DNA of 64,000 bases from Niabella beijingensis. GTDB lineage: Bacteria > Bacteroidota > Bacteroidia > Chitinophagales > Chitinophagaceae. Shown piece after piece: positions 1 through 8,843 of the stretch. A program made the position numbers and the translations under genes. Under the pieces are notes generated by a model that saw only the letters and a list, made by a program, of their open reading frames with translations, had not been told where the DNA came from and searched no databases. Numbering within the stretch: the first letter of the stretch is position 1; each line of letters opens with the position of its first letter. The stretch lies in the NCBI RefSeq assembly GCF_020034665.1, contig NZ_JAIQDI010000001.1, positions 620,001 through 684,000 of the forward strand, given 5' to 3'.

Positions 1-2172
1 GACCTCAACCTGGGAGACCTCTCCAAATATATCGTTCCCAACAATCGCCTGGAAGGCATGGTATCAGGGGATATTCTGCTGGAAAACCCCGGAAAGAACA
101 TGCGGATCATCTCTGATAATTTTATGGGGAGGGCTGTGCGTTTCGATAATGATTCGATCGGAGACATTTCCGCTAAGATCGTTTTTGACCTGGCCACCAT
201 GGAACTGATGGCGAATGGCCAGACCCTGCACCCGCAGCAGAAGGACCTGGCCTTTAATATCAACCTGTTCTTAAAGGACCGTCAAAGCCAGGAGAAGAAT
301 ATCATTTCACTGAATGCCACCAGCTTTGATATCAAGTACATCAACCGTTTCCTTGGATTCCTGTTCTCCGATATGCAGGGGGAGATCACCGGGAAGTTCG
401 ACCTGAAGGGCCCGTTCGACAACCTTAACATCGTAGGTAAGGGACGGCTTCATAAGGCGGGGCTCAGGGTCAATTTCACCCAGTGTTATTATGCACTTGA
501 GGACAATGAGATCGAGCTGAAGGAAAATGAGATCAACCTGGATGGTATCGTACTACGGGATACCATCACCAACAACCCGGTTTACCTGCAGGGAAACATC
601 ACACATAATGCATTTAAGAACATGTTCTTTGACGTGAATGTGTCTACCCGGAAACCAGGTACCCGCGGTGCGGCCAATAACCGCCCGGTGCAGGTACTGA
701 ATACGACTTACAGCGATAATAAAACATTTTATGGAAATGTAAGGGCAACAGGTTCATTTTCCCTGGTAGGACCGGAAGAGAACGCCTACATGAAGATCGA
801 TGCCATTGCGTCCTATAATGATGAAAGCACTTTCACTATTGCCTCCTCCAGCTCCAAAGCAGGTCAGATGCCCGACTGGCTGGTGGAACGTAAATACGGG
901 GAGGCCATGGACGACAGCGTTTTCAAGGACAGGAACAATAAGATCACCTATGATCTTGATGTAACGGCCAACCCCAAGGTTGAAATGAAATTTGTGATGG
1001 ACGACCTCACCGGGGACGAGATCAAGGGCAGGGGCTCCGGTAAGCTGAATATCCATTCGGGAACCACAGAACCACTAAGCATCCACGGCCGGTTCGATAT
1101 CACCGAAGGAAGTTACAACTATACCTTCCAGTCGTTCTTTAAGAAGCCGTTTGAAATAAAAAAAGGCGGCGAGAATTATATCTCCTGGACGGGGGACCCC
1201 ATCAGGGCCAACCTGAACCTGGAAGCACAGTATAAAGCCGAACGGGTGAGCTTTTCGCCGCTCTCGGCCATCACCAATATTGACCAGAGTTACTCCAGCA
1301 CCCGCGAAAATGTATATGTAACCGCAACACTTACCGGCCTGCTGTCGAAGCCGGACTTTAAATTCCAGCTGGAACTGGATCCCAACAGCAAGTACCGCAA
1401 TGATTTCAATATCACCAATGCCCTGTTGCAGATAGAGAACAATGAGACGGAGGTAACCCGACAGGTAACCTATCTGATCGTATTCAACAGTTTTGCGCCA
1501 CCGGAAACGGGATCTAATTTCGGTAGTACCGTAAATGAATTCACCTATAATACCATCTCGAGTTTATCAGGCCTGTTCTTTAATGAGATCAACAAAAAGC
1601 TGAACAATGAGCTGCGAAAGATACTTGGGGCTGACGTAAGTGTGGTCTTTAACGGCTCGGTGTACAACAGGAATATCCTTTCTGCACCCAGCAGTAATTT
1701 TGACATCAACCAGGCCAATGTAAACGGTGCCATACTGGTACCGCTCTTTAAGGACCGGTTCGTTATTTCACTGGGCAGTTCCATGGAGGTTCCCCTGCAA
1801 TCTTCCATCCAGCAAACAGTACAGTTCCTGCCGGACGTAACCGCTGCATGGATGCTGAACCAGAGCGGAAGCATCCGGCTGAATTTCTTTTACCGGGAGA
1901 ACCTGGACTACCTCACCACCAACAGCACCGGTGCCGCCAAACTCAAACGTACCGGTGGCGGTATCTCGTTCCGGAAGGAATTTGATACGCTGGGTGAGAT
2001 ATTCCGGAATGTACGCAGACAAATGCAACGTGAAATACAGCAAAGCCCGGTACGACCGGATTCGTCCCGGCCTGCGGCTCCTGATTCCTCCCTTCAGAAA
2101 CGTGTAGAGCCGGCCATGCTGGAACAGCGAAAGGAACCGTTATCCGCAACCCCCGAAAAGAAAGTGGAGTGA
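1..2172 (+). CDS. tamB: Translocation/assembly module TamB, C-terminal part (5' end outside window)
   Basis: The frame is open from base 1 and ends at 2172, so about 723 codons of a larger protein are visible; the first internal Met (base 58) is not the start. The sequence is a long run of beta-strand-rich repeats and ends in the TamB/DUF490 C-terminal domain (roughly the last 400 residues) followed by a low-complexity Pro/Glu/Lys tail. TamB-like AsmA-family proteins are anchored in the inner membrane, span the periplasm, and serve outer-membrane protein assembly or lipid transport. In Bacteroidota they are very large and often lie next to tsaD or a TamA-like gene, but here dxs follows on the other strand. 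The family call rests on overall pattern and size. Confidence 0.85.
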   Translation, partial: DLNLGDLSKYIVPNNRLEGMVSGDILLENPGKNMRIISDNFMGRAVRFDNDSIGDISAKIVFDLATMELMANGQTLHPQQKDLAFNINLFLKDRQSQEKNIISLNATSFDIKYINRFLGFLFSDMQGEITGKFDLKGPFDNLNIVGKGRLHKAGLRVNFTQCYYALEDNEIELKENEINLDGIVLRDTITNNPVYLQGNITHNAFKNMFFDVNVSTRKPGTRGAANNRPVQVLNTTYSDNKTFYGNVRATGSFSLVGPEENAYMKIDAIASYNDESTFTIASSSSKAGQMPDWLVERKYGEAMDDSVFKDRNNKITYDLDVTANPKVEMKFVMDDLTGDEIKGRGSGKLNIHSGTTEPLSIHGRFDITEGSYNYTFQSFFKKPFEIKKGGENYISWTGDPIRANLNLEAQYKAERVSFSPLSAITNIDQSYSSTRENVYVTATLTGLLSKPDFKFQLELDPNSKYRNDFNITNALLQIENNETEVTRQVTYLIVFNSFAPPETGSNFGSTVNEFTYNTISSLSGLFFNEINKKLNNELRKILGADVSVVFNGSVYNRNILSAPSSNFDINQANVNGAILVPLFKDRFVISLGSSMEVPLQSSIQQTVQFLPDVTAAWMLNQSGSIRLNFFYRENLDYLTTNSTGAAKLKRTGGGISFRKEFDTLGEIFRNVRRQMQREIQQSPVRPDSSRPAAPDSSLQKRVEPAMLEQRKEPLSATPEKKVE

Positions 2173-2247
2173 TCCGGTATCCGCCCCCTTCATTCACGAT
2201 TCATCCATAAACATATCATCGCCGGCACCGCAGCAGTTTATCCGGCA

Positions 2248-2280
2248 CAAAAAAGCGGTGCTGCTTCTGCAACACCGCTT
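2248..2280 (-). terminator. Rho-independent terminator of dxs
   Basis: An 8-bp stem AAGCGGTG/CACCGCTT (2253-2260 with 2273-2280) is followed on the minus strand by a T run. It sits just after the dxs stop and may also stop tamB read-through, since A/T-rich sequence flanks both sides. Confidence 0.75.
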
Positions 2281-2302
2281 ATTCTTATATATATTTTTTT
2301 TC

Positions 2303-4243
2303 TTACACCGAAATACTTCCCGAGGTCACTACCAGTTTTTCTTTCATCATCTCCCGTACCGTTGCTATGATCCCTTCCGTATCATATCCGCATTCGCGTT
2401 GTAATTCTTTGGGTGTCCCGTGCTCCACGATGCGGTCCGGTATTCCCAGGATGCGCACTTCATTCTTATAACCATGTTGCGCCATAAACTCCAGTACGGC
2501 CGCACCTACACCACCTATTACGGTACCATCTTCCACAGTAATCAGTTTGGGATAGTTCCGGCAGGCTTCATGCAGCAATGCTTCATCCAGCGGCTTCACA
2601 AACCGGAGATCATAATGACCGGGCATGATGCCATCCTGTTGCAGGGTCCGAATCGCAGCAGCGGCGAAATTACCCGGGTGCCCGAAGCTCAGTATGGCAA
2701 TGTCCTTCCCTTCTTTCAGTTTACGGCCTTTACCAACCTGCAGTTCCTCCAGCGGCGTTCTCCATTCCGGCATCACCCCTTCACCCCGCGGATAACGGAT
2801 CACAAAAGGCAGTGTTGTGGAAGGCAGCTGTGCCGTATACATCAGGTTGCGGAGCTCCGATTCGTTCATAGGTGCACTCACGATCATATTCGGAATACAA
2901 CGGAAATAAGCAATATCGTAACAGCCATGATGCGTGGGGCCGTCATCACCCACCAACCCTGCCCGGTCGAGGCAGAAGATAACCGGGAGCTTCTGAATGG
3001 CCACATCATGTACGGCCTGGTCGTAGGCCCGCTGCATAAATGAAGAATATATATTGCAGTATACCCGCAGGCCCTGTGTGGCCATTCCCGCGCTTAATGT
3101 AACGGCATGTTGCTCACAGATGCCTACGTCCAGCGCGCGGTCCGGCATCTGCTCCATCATATATTTCAAGGAGCTGCCTGAAGGCATAGCAGGAGTAACA
3201 CCGAAGATCTTATCATTTTTTTCTGCCAGTTCAATGATCGTCTTACCAAATACATCCTGGTATTTCGGCGGCTGCGGAGTCGCAAATGTTTTTTTGATGA
3301 TCTCCCCGGTCACCTTATCAAATAACCCTGGGGCATGCCACTTGGTCTGGTCTTTTTCCGCCAGGGCATATCCTTTTCCTTTTGTGGTGATCACATGCAG
3401 GATCTTGGGACCTCCTATCTGTTTCAGGTCTCTCAGCGTGTCTACCAGTTTTGTGATATTATGACCGTCGATCGGGCCAAAATAGCGCAGTTTCAGTGCT
3501 TCAAAAAGGTTGGCATTGCTGTTGAGCATTCCTTTCAGTCCCTCCGCCATTTTATGCGCAATGCTCTTGGAGATCCGTTTCCCCACCGGCAGCTTGTTCA
3601 GGGCATTCCAGACATCATCCTTGAATTTATTATACTTGGGTGAAACGGTAATATCCGTAAGGTATTCCTTTAAAGCCCCCACATTGGGATCGATACCAAT
3701 GCCATTGTCGTTCAGGATGATCAGCATATCGGTATTGGACACACCGGCATGGTTCATTGCTTCAAAAGCCATACCTGCTGTCATGGATCCGTCGCCGATC
3801 ACCGCCACTACTTTCCGCTCCTGTTCTCCCTTATATTTTGCAGCAATGGCCATTCCCAGCGCCGCTGAAATGGAAGTGGAGGAATGCCCCACTCCAAATG
3901 TATCGTATTCGCTTTCAGAAATTTTGGGGAAGCCGCTCAATCCGTTGTATTTGCGGTTTGTTTCAAAACGGTCCCTCCTGCCGGTGATGATCTTATGCCC
4001 GTAAGCCTGGTGCCCCACATCCCATACCAGCAGGTCGTTTGGTGTATTGTATACATAATGCAGGGCTGTCGTCAGTTCCACAACCCCCAAACTGGCGGCA
4101 AAATGTCCGCCGTGGATGCTCACCACATCAATGATGTACTGTCTGAGCTCATCACAAAATTCGTGAAGTTGATCTTCCGGTATCTTTTTCAGGTCGGCAG
4201 GAGCGTTTACCTGCTGCAAAAGCGGTCCTGGGGTTATAGCCAT
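2303..4243 (-). CDS. dxs: 1-deoxy-D-xylulose-5-phosphate synthase
   Basis: Condenses pyruvate with glyceraldehyde 3-phosphate to 1-deoxy-D-xylulose 5-phosphate, the first step of the MEP isoprenoid pathway and also a source for thiamine and pyridoxal. The transketolase-like fold is plain: the N-terminal HGGHFAASLG region, the thiamine-diphosphate site GDGS (about residues 150-153) with a downstream NDN, the central pyrimidine-binding domain with DRAGLVGDDGPTHHG, and the C-terminal transketolase domain. I start at 4243 (MAITPGPLL), where family similarity begins; in-frame ATGs at 4249 and 4264 are possible. About 646 residues, normal for the family. It is transcribed alone, with a terminator at 2253-2280. 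Confidence 0.97.
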   Translation of the reverse strand: MAITPGPLLQQVNAPADLKKIPEDQLHEFCDELRQYIIDVVSIHGGHFAASLGVVELTTALHYVYNTPNDLLVWDVGHQAYGHKIITGRRDRFETNRKYNGLSGFPKISESEYDTFGVGHSSTSISAALGMAIAAKYKGEQERKVVAVIGDGSMTAGMAFEAMNHAGVSNTDMLIILNDNGIGIDPNVGALKEYLTDITVSPKYNKFKDDVWNALNKLPVGKRISKSIAHKMAEGLKGMLNSNANLFEALKLRYFGPIDGHNITKLVDTLRDLKQIGGPKILHVITTKGKGYALAEKDQTKWHAPGLFDKVTGEIIKKTFATPQPPKYQDVFGKTIIELAEKNDKIFGVTPAMPSGSSLKYMMEQMPDRALDVGICEQHAVTLSAGMATQGLRVYCNIYSSFMQRAYDQAVHDVAIQKLPVIFCLDRAGLVGDDGPTHHGCYDIAYFRCIPNMIVSAPMNESELRNLMYTAQLPSTTLPFVIRYPRGEGVMPEWRTPLEELQVGKGRKLKEGKDIAILSFGHPGNFAAAAIRTLQQDGIMPGHYDLRFVKPLDEALLHEACRNYPKLITVEDGTVIGGVGAAVLEFMAQHGYKNEVRILGIPDRIVEHGTPKELQRECGYDTEGIIATVREMMKEKLVVTSGSISV

Positions 4244-4317
4244 TCGCATTAAATTATGCGGCAAAAGTACATAAATATTCCCGTTATGGCGGCGAAATCC
4301 GATCCGGGGGTCTTTTG

Positions 4318-5448
4318 TCAGAACCGGTGCCTGCCACCGGGAAATTCGAGGGTTTCAGCAGCGGCTAACCTGTCATCAAAAACCGAGAACACAGCGGGAT
4401 ATCCCTTTCTGACAAAGCCGATCCGGTCGGCCAGGCGGATGGCGCGGGCGGGCCTGCTGGTGGCCATTTCCACGGCTTCCTGTAAGGTGGCGCCCACAAA
4501 ATCCATGGCGTTCTTCATCGCTTCGGGCATGGAGATCGCCGCACCGGCAAGATGTCCTGCTTTATCACGGTAATATCCATCGATCATTTCAATATCGAGC
4601 CCCTCCCAGTCAAAACGCTTTTTTTTACGCCCCAGGAAGGAGGAATCACTGATCAGAAAAAGTTGATCCCTTTTCTGGCGGTAAGCGATCCGCGCTGCTG
4701 CATAATCGCAATGTCCGCCGTCCAAAATGATCGGCGCGTATACGTTGTCATTATCAAAAGTAGCGCCCACCAGCCCGCATTCGCGGTGCCCCAGTTGGGT
4801 CATGGCATTATAGAGGTGGGTCACCAGGGTAATTCCCCTGGAAAAACAATGCTGCGCCTGCTCATAGGTCATCATGGAATGGCCCGCAGACAGAACGATA
4901 CCGGTTTCCAGCAACCGTTCCAGCTGACGATCAGTAAAGCATTCCGGGGCAATGGTCATCACGCGTATCACCTCCTTTCCAAGGGAGATGATGGTATCCA
5001 GTTCCTCATCCGTGGGTTTCCGGATAATGCTGCTGCTGTGTGCGCCCTTCTTCTGGGGATTCATAAATGGCCCTTCCAGGTGCATACCCAATATTCCCGG
5101 GCCTTCGTTGTTAAAGCTGCGGATGGCCGTGATGGCCTCCAGGATGGTTTCATGGGGAGAAGAAATAAGCGTGGCCAGAAAAAAGGGCGTGGCATAGGCA
5201 TCGCTCGCCCTGCACATATCTTCCAATGCCGCACGGCCCGGGTCCCGTGAAAAATAATGTTCATAGCCCCCGTTCAGCTGGATGTCAATAAAGCCTGCTG
5301 AAATATTCTTCCCGCCAAGGTCCGTTACCTCCGCATCGGCGGGGATCTCCGGCTGTACTGCAACGATCGTACCCTGATCTATGAGAATACACTGATCCCT
5401 CAAGACCTCATCACCCGTATAAATCACCACATTGCTGATCGCTTTCAT
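4318..5448 (-). CDS. nagA: N-acetylglucosamine-6-phosphate deacetylase
   Basis: Removes acetate from GlcNAc-6-phosphate to give glucosamine-6-phosphate in amino-sugar catabolism and cell-wall recycling. The 376-residue amidohydrolase shows the metal and catalytic residues in the expected order: GFIDIQLNGG (residues 52-61), Glu125 in HLEGPF, His190 in SAGHS, His211 in THLYNAM and Asp268 in LISDSS. These match the E. coli Glu131/His195/His216/Asp273 set in spacing. No nagB or transporter lies beside it, so its flux partner must be elsewhere. The 53-bp space to the upstream dxs start is too short to show separate regulation. Confidence 0.95.
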   Translation of the reverse strand: MKAISNVVIYTGDEVLRDQCILIDQGTIVAVQPEIPADAEVTDLGGKNISAGFIDIQLNGGYEHYFSRDPGRAALEDMCRASDAYATPFFLATLISSPHETILEAITAIRSFNNEGPGILGMHLEGPFMNPQKKGAHSSSIIRKPTDEELDTIISLGKEVIRVMTIAPECFTDRQLERLLETGIVLSAGHSMMTYEQAQHCFSRGITLVTHLYNAMTQLGHRECGLVGATFDNDNVYAPIILDGGHCDYAAARIAYRQKRDQLFLISDSSFLGRKKKRFDWEGLDIEMIDGYYRDKAGHLAGAAISMPEAMKNAMDFVGATLQEAVEMATSRPARAIRLADRIGFVRKGYPAVFSVFDDRLAAAETLEFPGGRHRF

Positions 5449-5543
5449 TCCTTTCTTTTTTTTGCGTTACAAATATAATCCTATTCGGGAGGCGATGGCT
5501 ACATATTGGCAGCTTACCGTATATTTACAGGAACCGTTATATC

Positions 5544-6041
5544 ATGTCGAAGCGAACTGATTACATTTCATGGGATGAATATTTTATGGGTGTGGCGCTG
5601 CTTTCCGGAAAGCGCAGCAAAGATCCATCCACACAGGTTGGGGCCTGTATCGTAAATGAGCAGAACAAAATTGTGGGTGTAGGCTACAACGGGCTGCCCA
5701 TCGGCATCAGCGACGATGCTTTTCCCTGGCAGAACGAAGGCGCTTTCCTGGAAACAAAGTATCCTTATGTCTGCCACGCAGAGCTGAATGCGATCCTGAA
5801 CAATATCGGGATCAACCTCGGCGGCTGTAAGATCTATACGGCATTATTCCCCTGCAACGAATGCAGTAAAGCCATTATACAATCGGGCATTAAAGAGGTC
5901 ATTTATCTCTCCGATAAATACGCCACCAGGGAAAGCTTTATAGCAGCCAAGAAAATGCTGGAAACAGCGGGTGTGGCCCTCCGGCAGATGAAACCCGGTA
6001 TTACCGACGTAGTACTGTCCTTTGACGCGCACGCAGTATAA
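5544..6041 (+). CDS. Cytidine/deoxycytidylate deaminase family protein (dCMP deaminase/ComEB type)
   Basis: A zinc hydrolase of 165 residues with the deaminase signature CHAELNAIL (His78, Glu80) and PCNECSKAII (Cys104, Cys107); the long loop between them is usual in dCMP deaminases. dCMP deaminase supplies dUMP for thymidylate synthesis. The N-terminal ISWDEYFMGVA and SKDPSTQVGA segments are typical of the dCMP deaminase/ComEB group rather than of cytidine deaminase or TadA. It stands alone, divergent from nagA. The exact substrate is inferred from family resemblance. Confidence 0.88.
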   Translation: MSKRTDYISWDEYFMGVALLSGKRSKDPSTQVGACIVNEQNKIVGVGYNGLPIGISDDAFPWQNEGAFLETKYPYVCHAELNAILNNIGINLGGCKIYTALFPCNECSKAIIQSGIKEVIYLSDKYATRESFIAAKKMLETAGVALRQMKPGITDVVLSFDAHAV

Positions 6042-6071
6042 CAGCACCTCTCCGCGTCGGTCCCTTGCAGG

Positions 6072-6554
6072 TTATTTTATCTTGATATAAATGAGCAATG
6101 CACAGGCGGCAATAGAAAAAACCGTCCGGATATGATTGAACCGGTTCCAGCTCTGTTCAAATTTCGACCGGGCTGCTTCCAGTTCTGCCGCGCTCAACTG
6201 ATCGAGATGAAGAGCTGCCAGGTAATTGTTTAGCGGCACATTTGCCAGCATGGTCACCAGGAATACACCTATGATGTACAGAAGCGTGATCCCTGTCATG
6301 AATACGAATAACTCGCGGTGGTATATAAACTTTGTGATCGTGGCGCCGATAAGCGCAAAAGGAGCTCCCGTGAAACAAAGGAGGAATACGGGGTTCAGTA
6401 TTTCCCGGTTGATGTGCTGCATGGCCCTTAAATAATTCAGGTTGTCCAGCTTTCCCAACCCCTGTGTTACCGATACGCTGAAGGAAAAGAAAAGACCCGC
6501 CATCAGTGCTACCAGCAGCAGGGCAGTAAAAAACAAGATTTTATCCAGTATCAT
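6072..6554 (-). CDS. DUF1772-like four-helix membrane protein
   Basis: About 160 residues with four hydrophobic segments (near residues 5-25, 50-75, 80-105 and 138-158) and a charged stretch between the last two. The layout, including the N-terminal LMAGLFFSFSVSV and an amphipathic region before the last helix, resembles the DUF1772 (anthrone-oxygenase-like) family. Its role in bacteria is unknown. I start at 6554 (MILDKILFF), where the first helix begins, rather than seven codons upstream. It is followed by a GNAT gene on the same strand, but the pair need not be functionally linked. Confidence 0.7.
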   Translation of the reverse strand: MILDKILFFTALLLVALMAGLFFSFSVSVTQGLGKLDNLNYLRAMQHINREILNPVFLLCFTGAPFALIGATITKFIYHRELFVFMTGITLLYIIGVFLVTMLANVPLNNYLAALHLDQLSAAELEAARSKFEQSWNRFNHIRTVFSIAACALLIYIKIK

Positions 6555-6589
6555 ATTATATAATTTTGATGGCAATGCCGGTTCAGGCG

Positions 6590-6997
6590 TTACTTCAGCT
6601 CGTTGGCATCATCCAGGAAATAACAATGCGGCCATTGTTTCATTCCCATACTGGGATAATACTGAACCGCATTAGGTGCTGCCAGCAGGATCAGCCGTGC
6701 CCGGGGAGCTGCTTCTTTTGTAGCCCGTATCAATTCTTTCCCGACCCCCATTTTCTGATAGACCAGGTCAACCGCCAGATCGGAAAGATAAGTACAATAT
6801 ACATGATCCGTTAAAGAGCGCGCCACTCCAATCAGCCGTTTCCCGTCACGGGCGGTAATCACCAGGCCGGCCTGTTCCAGCATGTTGCGGATCCGTTCCG
6901 TTTCATCCACGGGTCTTCTTTTGGCCAGTGTCGACCGTACCAGCACATCAATAAATTCCTCTGCGCTCAGATTTTTTTCTTCCTGATAAGTGATCAT
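6590..6997 (-). CDS. GNAT family N-acetyltransferase
   Basis: A short 135-residue GNAT fold. It has a central LIGVARSLTD strand, the YLSDLAVDLVYQKMGVGKELI segment that carries the acetyl-CoA pyrophosphate loop (Q-K-M-G-V-G), and the C-terminal LLAAPNAVQYYPSMGMKQW strand with the Tyr often used as general acid. The start at 6997 (MITYQEEK) fits the family; the longer in-frame extension is hydrophobic and not GNAT-like. The substrate is not predictable. It lies 88 bp downstream of a kinase-like gene on the same strand. Confidence 0.85.
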   Translation of the reverse strand: MITYQEEKNLSAEEFIDVLVRSTLAKRRPVDETERIRNMLEQAGLVITARDGKRLIGVARSLTDHVYCTYLSDLAVDLVYQKMGVGKELIRATKEAAPRARLILLAAPNAVQYYPSMGMKQWPHCYFLDDANELK

Positions 6998-7084
6998 CGT
7001 AACGATTTGTAGACAGAACAGCACCGGCATACCGGTAACTCCTGTATTAAAAGTAATTTGCTTTGCCGTCAATTCCAAATAGCA

Positions 7085-8002
7085 TTACAGGGAATGCCAG
7101 GATATTCCATCGGGCTTTCCGAGTTCCAGGCCGTCTGCTGCCCATTCCAACGTTATGGCAATGAGCTTTATAAAAACGGTCTTTAGCCACGGCGGCATCA
7201 GGTGATCCTGTTGCAGCCGCATAAAATGTTGCGAACATTGCGCTGCCGAAATGTTGCCGCCGCCGGGCATGATCTCCGAAGGAAGTGGTCCGCCCTCCAG
7301 GTGAAGTGTCGGCAGCAGCAGGGCCAGATCCGCATCGGCATTGCCTCCGGCGGCATGGCTCCAGTCTACAAACACCACCTGATCTCCCACGAAACAGATA
7401 TTGTCGCTTCGTACATCACCATGCACCAGCTGATCCCCCGACCGGTCTGCAAGCGGTTCTGCGGCGGTCAACACATCCACCGCCTTACGAAACCAGTGCT
7501 CAGTGCACAAGCGGAGCGCCAGGAAGGATCCGGGATCTGCGGCGATTCCCGGCCAGCAGCACAGGGGCCCGTTGCCCAGGGCCGGCAGACCGGGTAAAGC
7601 GCTGCAGGCAGCCACACTGTTCAATCCTTGAAAAAGCCGCTCCATATCTCCGGGTCTCCAGTGCACCCCCAAAGCGCCTGCGGGCCAGTAGGCTCCGCTC
7701 AGATCCTGTGTCAGCAATACCGGATCTGTTCCGGGGATGTCGATCCAATCGATCAGGCGGGGCAGAAACGGTGCTTCCACCGAAGACAGCACCAGGTGTT
7801 CCCGGCGGAGCCAATCCGATGTCGGAGCATCCGTAGCTGCTTTTACAAATACGCTGCTATGGTCCGTAAATGTTACAGAAAAACGGTAGGCCGCCGAGAG
7901 GCCGCATTCGGGAATGGTCCATTCAACCGCTTTCTTCCGGAGCCGGTCTTCCACAAGCTCCCGCAGGTATTCCGGAGGTTTCATTGTATTGTTGGAACTC
8001 AT
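7085..8002 (-). CDS. Aminoglycoside phosphotransferase/choline-kinase-like protein
   Basis: A 305-residue protein-kinase-like fold. The catalytic loop reads HGDVRSDN (His194, Asp196, Asn201) and the metal-binding segment is VFVDWSHAAGG (Asp213). This places it in the APH superfamily, which phosphorylates small molecules (antibiotics, choline, homoserine, sugars). The N-lobe lysine is probably in VFVKAA (Lys54). Substrate unknown; nothing in the neighbourhood, a GNAT downstream and rsmE upstream, points to resistance. GC content is higher than in most neighbours, which produces long antisense open frames that I do not consider genes. Confidence 0.8.
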   Translation of the reverse strand: MSSNNTMKPPEYLRELVEDRLRKKAVEWTIPECGLSAAYRFSVTFTDHSSVFVKAATDAPTSDWLRREHLVLSSVEAPFLPRLIDWIDIPGTDPVLLTQDLSGAYWPAGALGVHWRPGDMERLFQGLNSVAACSALPGLPALGNGPLCCWPGIAADPGSFLALRLCTEHWFRKAVDVLTAAEPLADRSGDQLVHGDVRSDNICFVGDQVVFVDWSHAAGGNADADLALLLPTLHLEGGPLPSEIMPGGGNISAAQCSQHFMRLQQDHLMPPWLKTVFIKLIAITLEWAADGLELGKPDGISWHSL

Positions 8003-8058
8003 TGTGCTTTATTATCGTGTGGTGTCACTGCCGGGACCGCTCTTTTAACGGTCGCTGC

Positions 8059-8769
8059 TCACCGCACACAAAGCAGCGCGGCCGCAACCACTCCTGCGGT
8101 TTCGGTTCGCAGCCGGGTGGCACCAAGTGTTACGGGTTTATAGCCCTGCCGCAGAGCGGCGCCAATTTCATCGGTGGTAAAATCGCCTTCCGGTCCGATC
8201 AGGATAATGCCCCTCTCTTCAACCGGTTGTTCCCTGAGGGAATATTTTTCATCATCGATGCAATGTGCGATCAGCCGCTGAGCGGTGCTGTAGGTGGCAG
8301 TCTCCTTCAGCAGGTCGGCAAATTTAACCGGATCGGGCAACTGCGGCAGCCATACCTGCCGGCTTTGCAATAAGGCACTGATCAGTATATTTTGCAACCG
8401 TTCCGATTTGGCCCTTTCTTTTTCCGTACGTTCGCAGATCAGCGGGAGCACCGCCGCCACTCCTATTTCTGTTGCCTTTTCCAGGAACCACTCGAAGCGG
8501 CCTGCATTCTTCAGCAAAGAAATAGCTATCGTGATCTCTGGTCGCTGCCGTTCCGTAAAGACCACATGTTCCACGGCTACTTCGCAGTGTTTTTTATGCG
8601 GTTGCACAATAGATGCAGTAAGCAAATGCCCGCATCCGTCTGTCAGATGCAGCTGTTCTCCGGTCTGCATACGCAGCACCTGCACCACATGCCGGGAATT
8701 ATTTTCATCCAGCACCAATGCCTGCTGGCCGGGCGCATACGCACTGATATAAAAAAAAGGAAGCTGCAA
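8059..8769 (-). CDS. rsmE: 16S rRNA (uracil1498-N3)-methyltransferase
   Basis: Methylates N3 of U1498 in 16S rRNA using S-adenosylmethionine. The 236-residue protein has the N-terminal PUA-like domain and a C-terminal SPOUT (trefoil-knot) domain with the family signatures LLQSRQVWLPQL, LIGPEGDFTTDEI and LGATRLRTETAG, the last forming the knot that holds the cofactor. The start MQLPFFYIS is right for the family. It is transcribed in the same direction as dnaB upstream. Confidence 0.95.
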   Translation of the reverse strand: MQLPFFYISAYAPGQQALVLDENNSRHVVQVLRMQTGEQLHLTDGCGHLLTASIVQPHKKHCEVAVEHVVFTERQRPEITIAISLLKNAGRFEWFLEKATEIGVAAVLPLICERTEKERAKSERLQNILISALLQSRQVWLPQLPDPVKFADLLKETATYSTAQRLIAHCIDDEKYSLREQPVEERGIILIGPEGDFTTDEIGAALRQGYKPVTLGATRLRTETAGVVAAALLCVR

Positions 8770-8843
8770 AACCTGGATATCGTTTAAGTTTCAAGGCAAA
8801 GTTCGGGACAATATCAGACAGTAAACCGGGAAGGTTTATTTTT

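Noticed and set aside
7202..8373. Several long plus-strand frames over the kinase-like gene and rsmE
   Set aside because: They are shadows caused by high GC in the third codon position of the minus-strand genes; no domain fits them.
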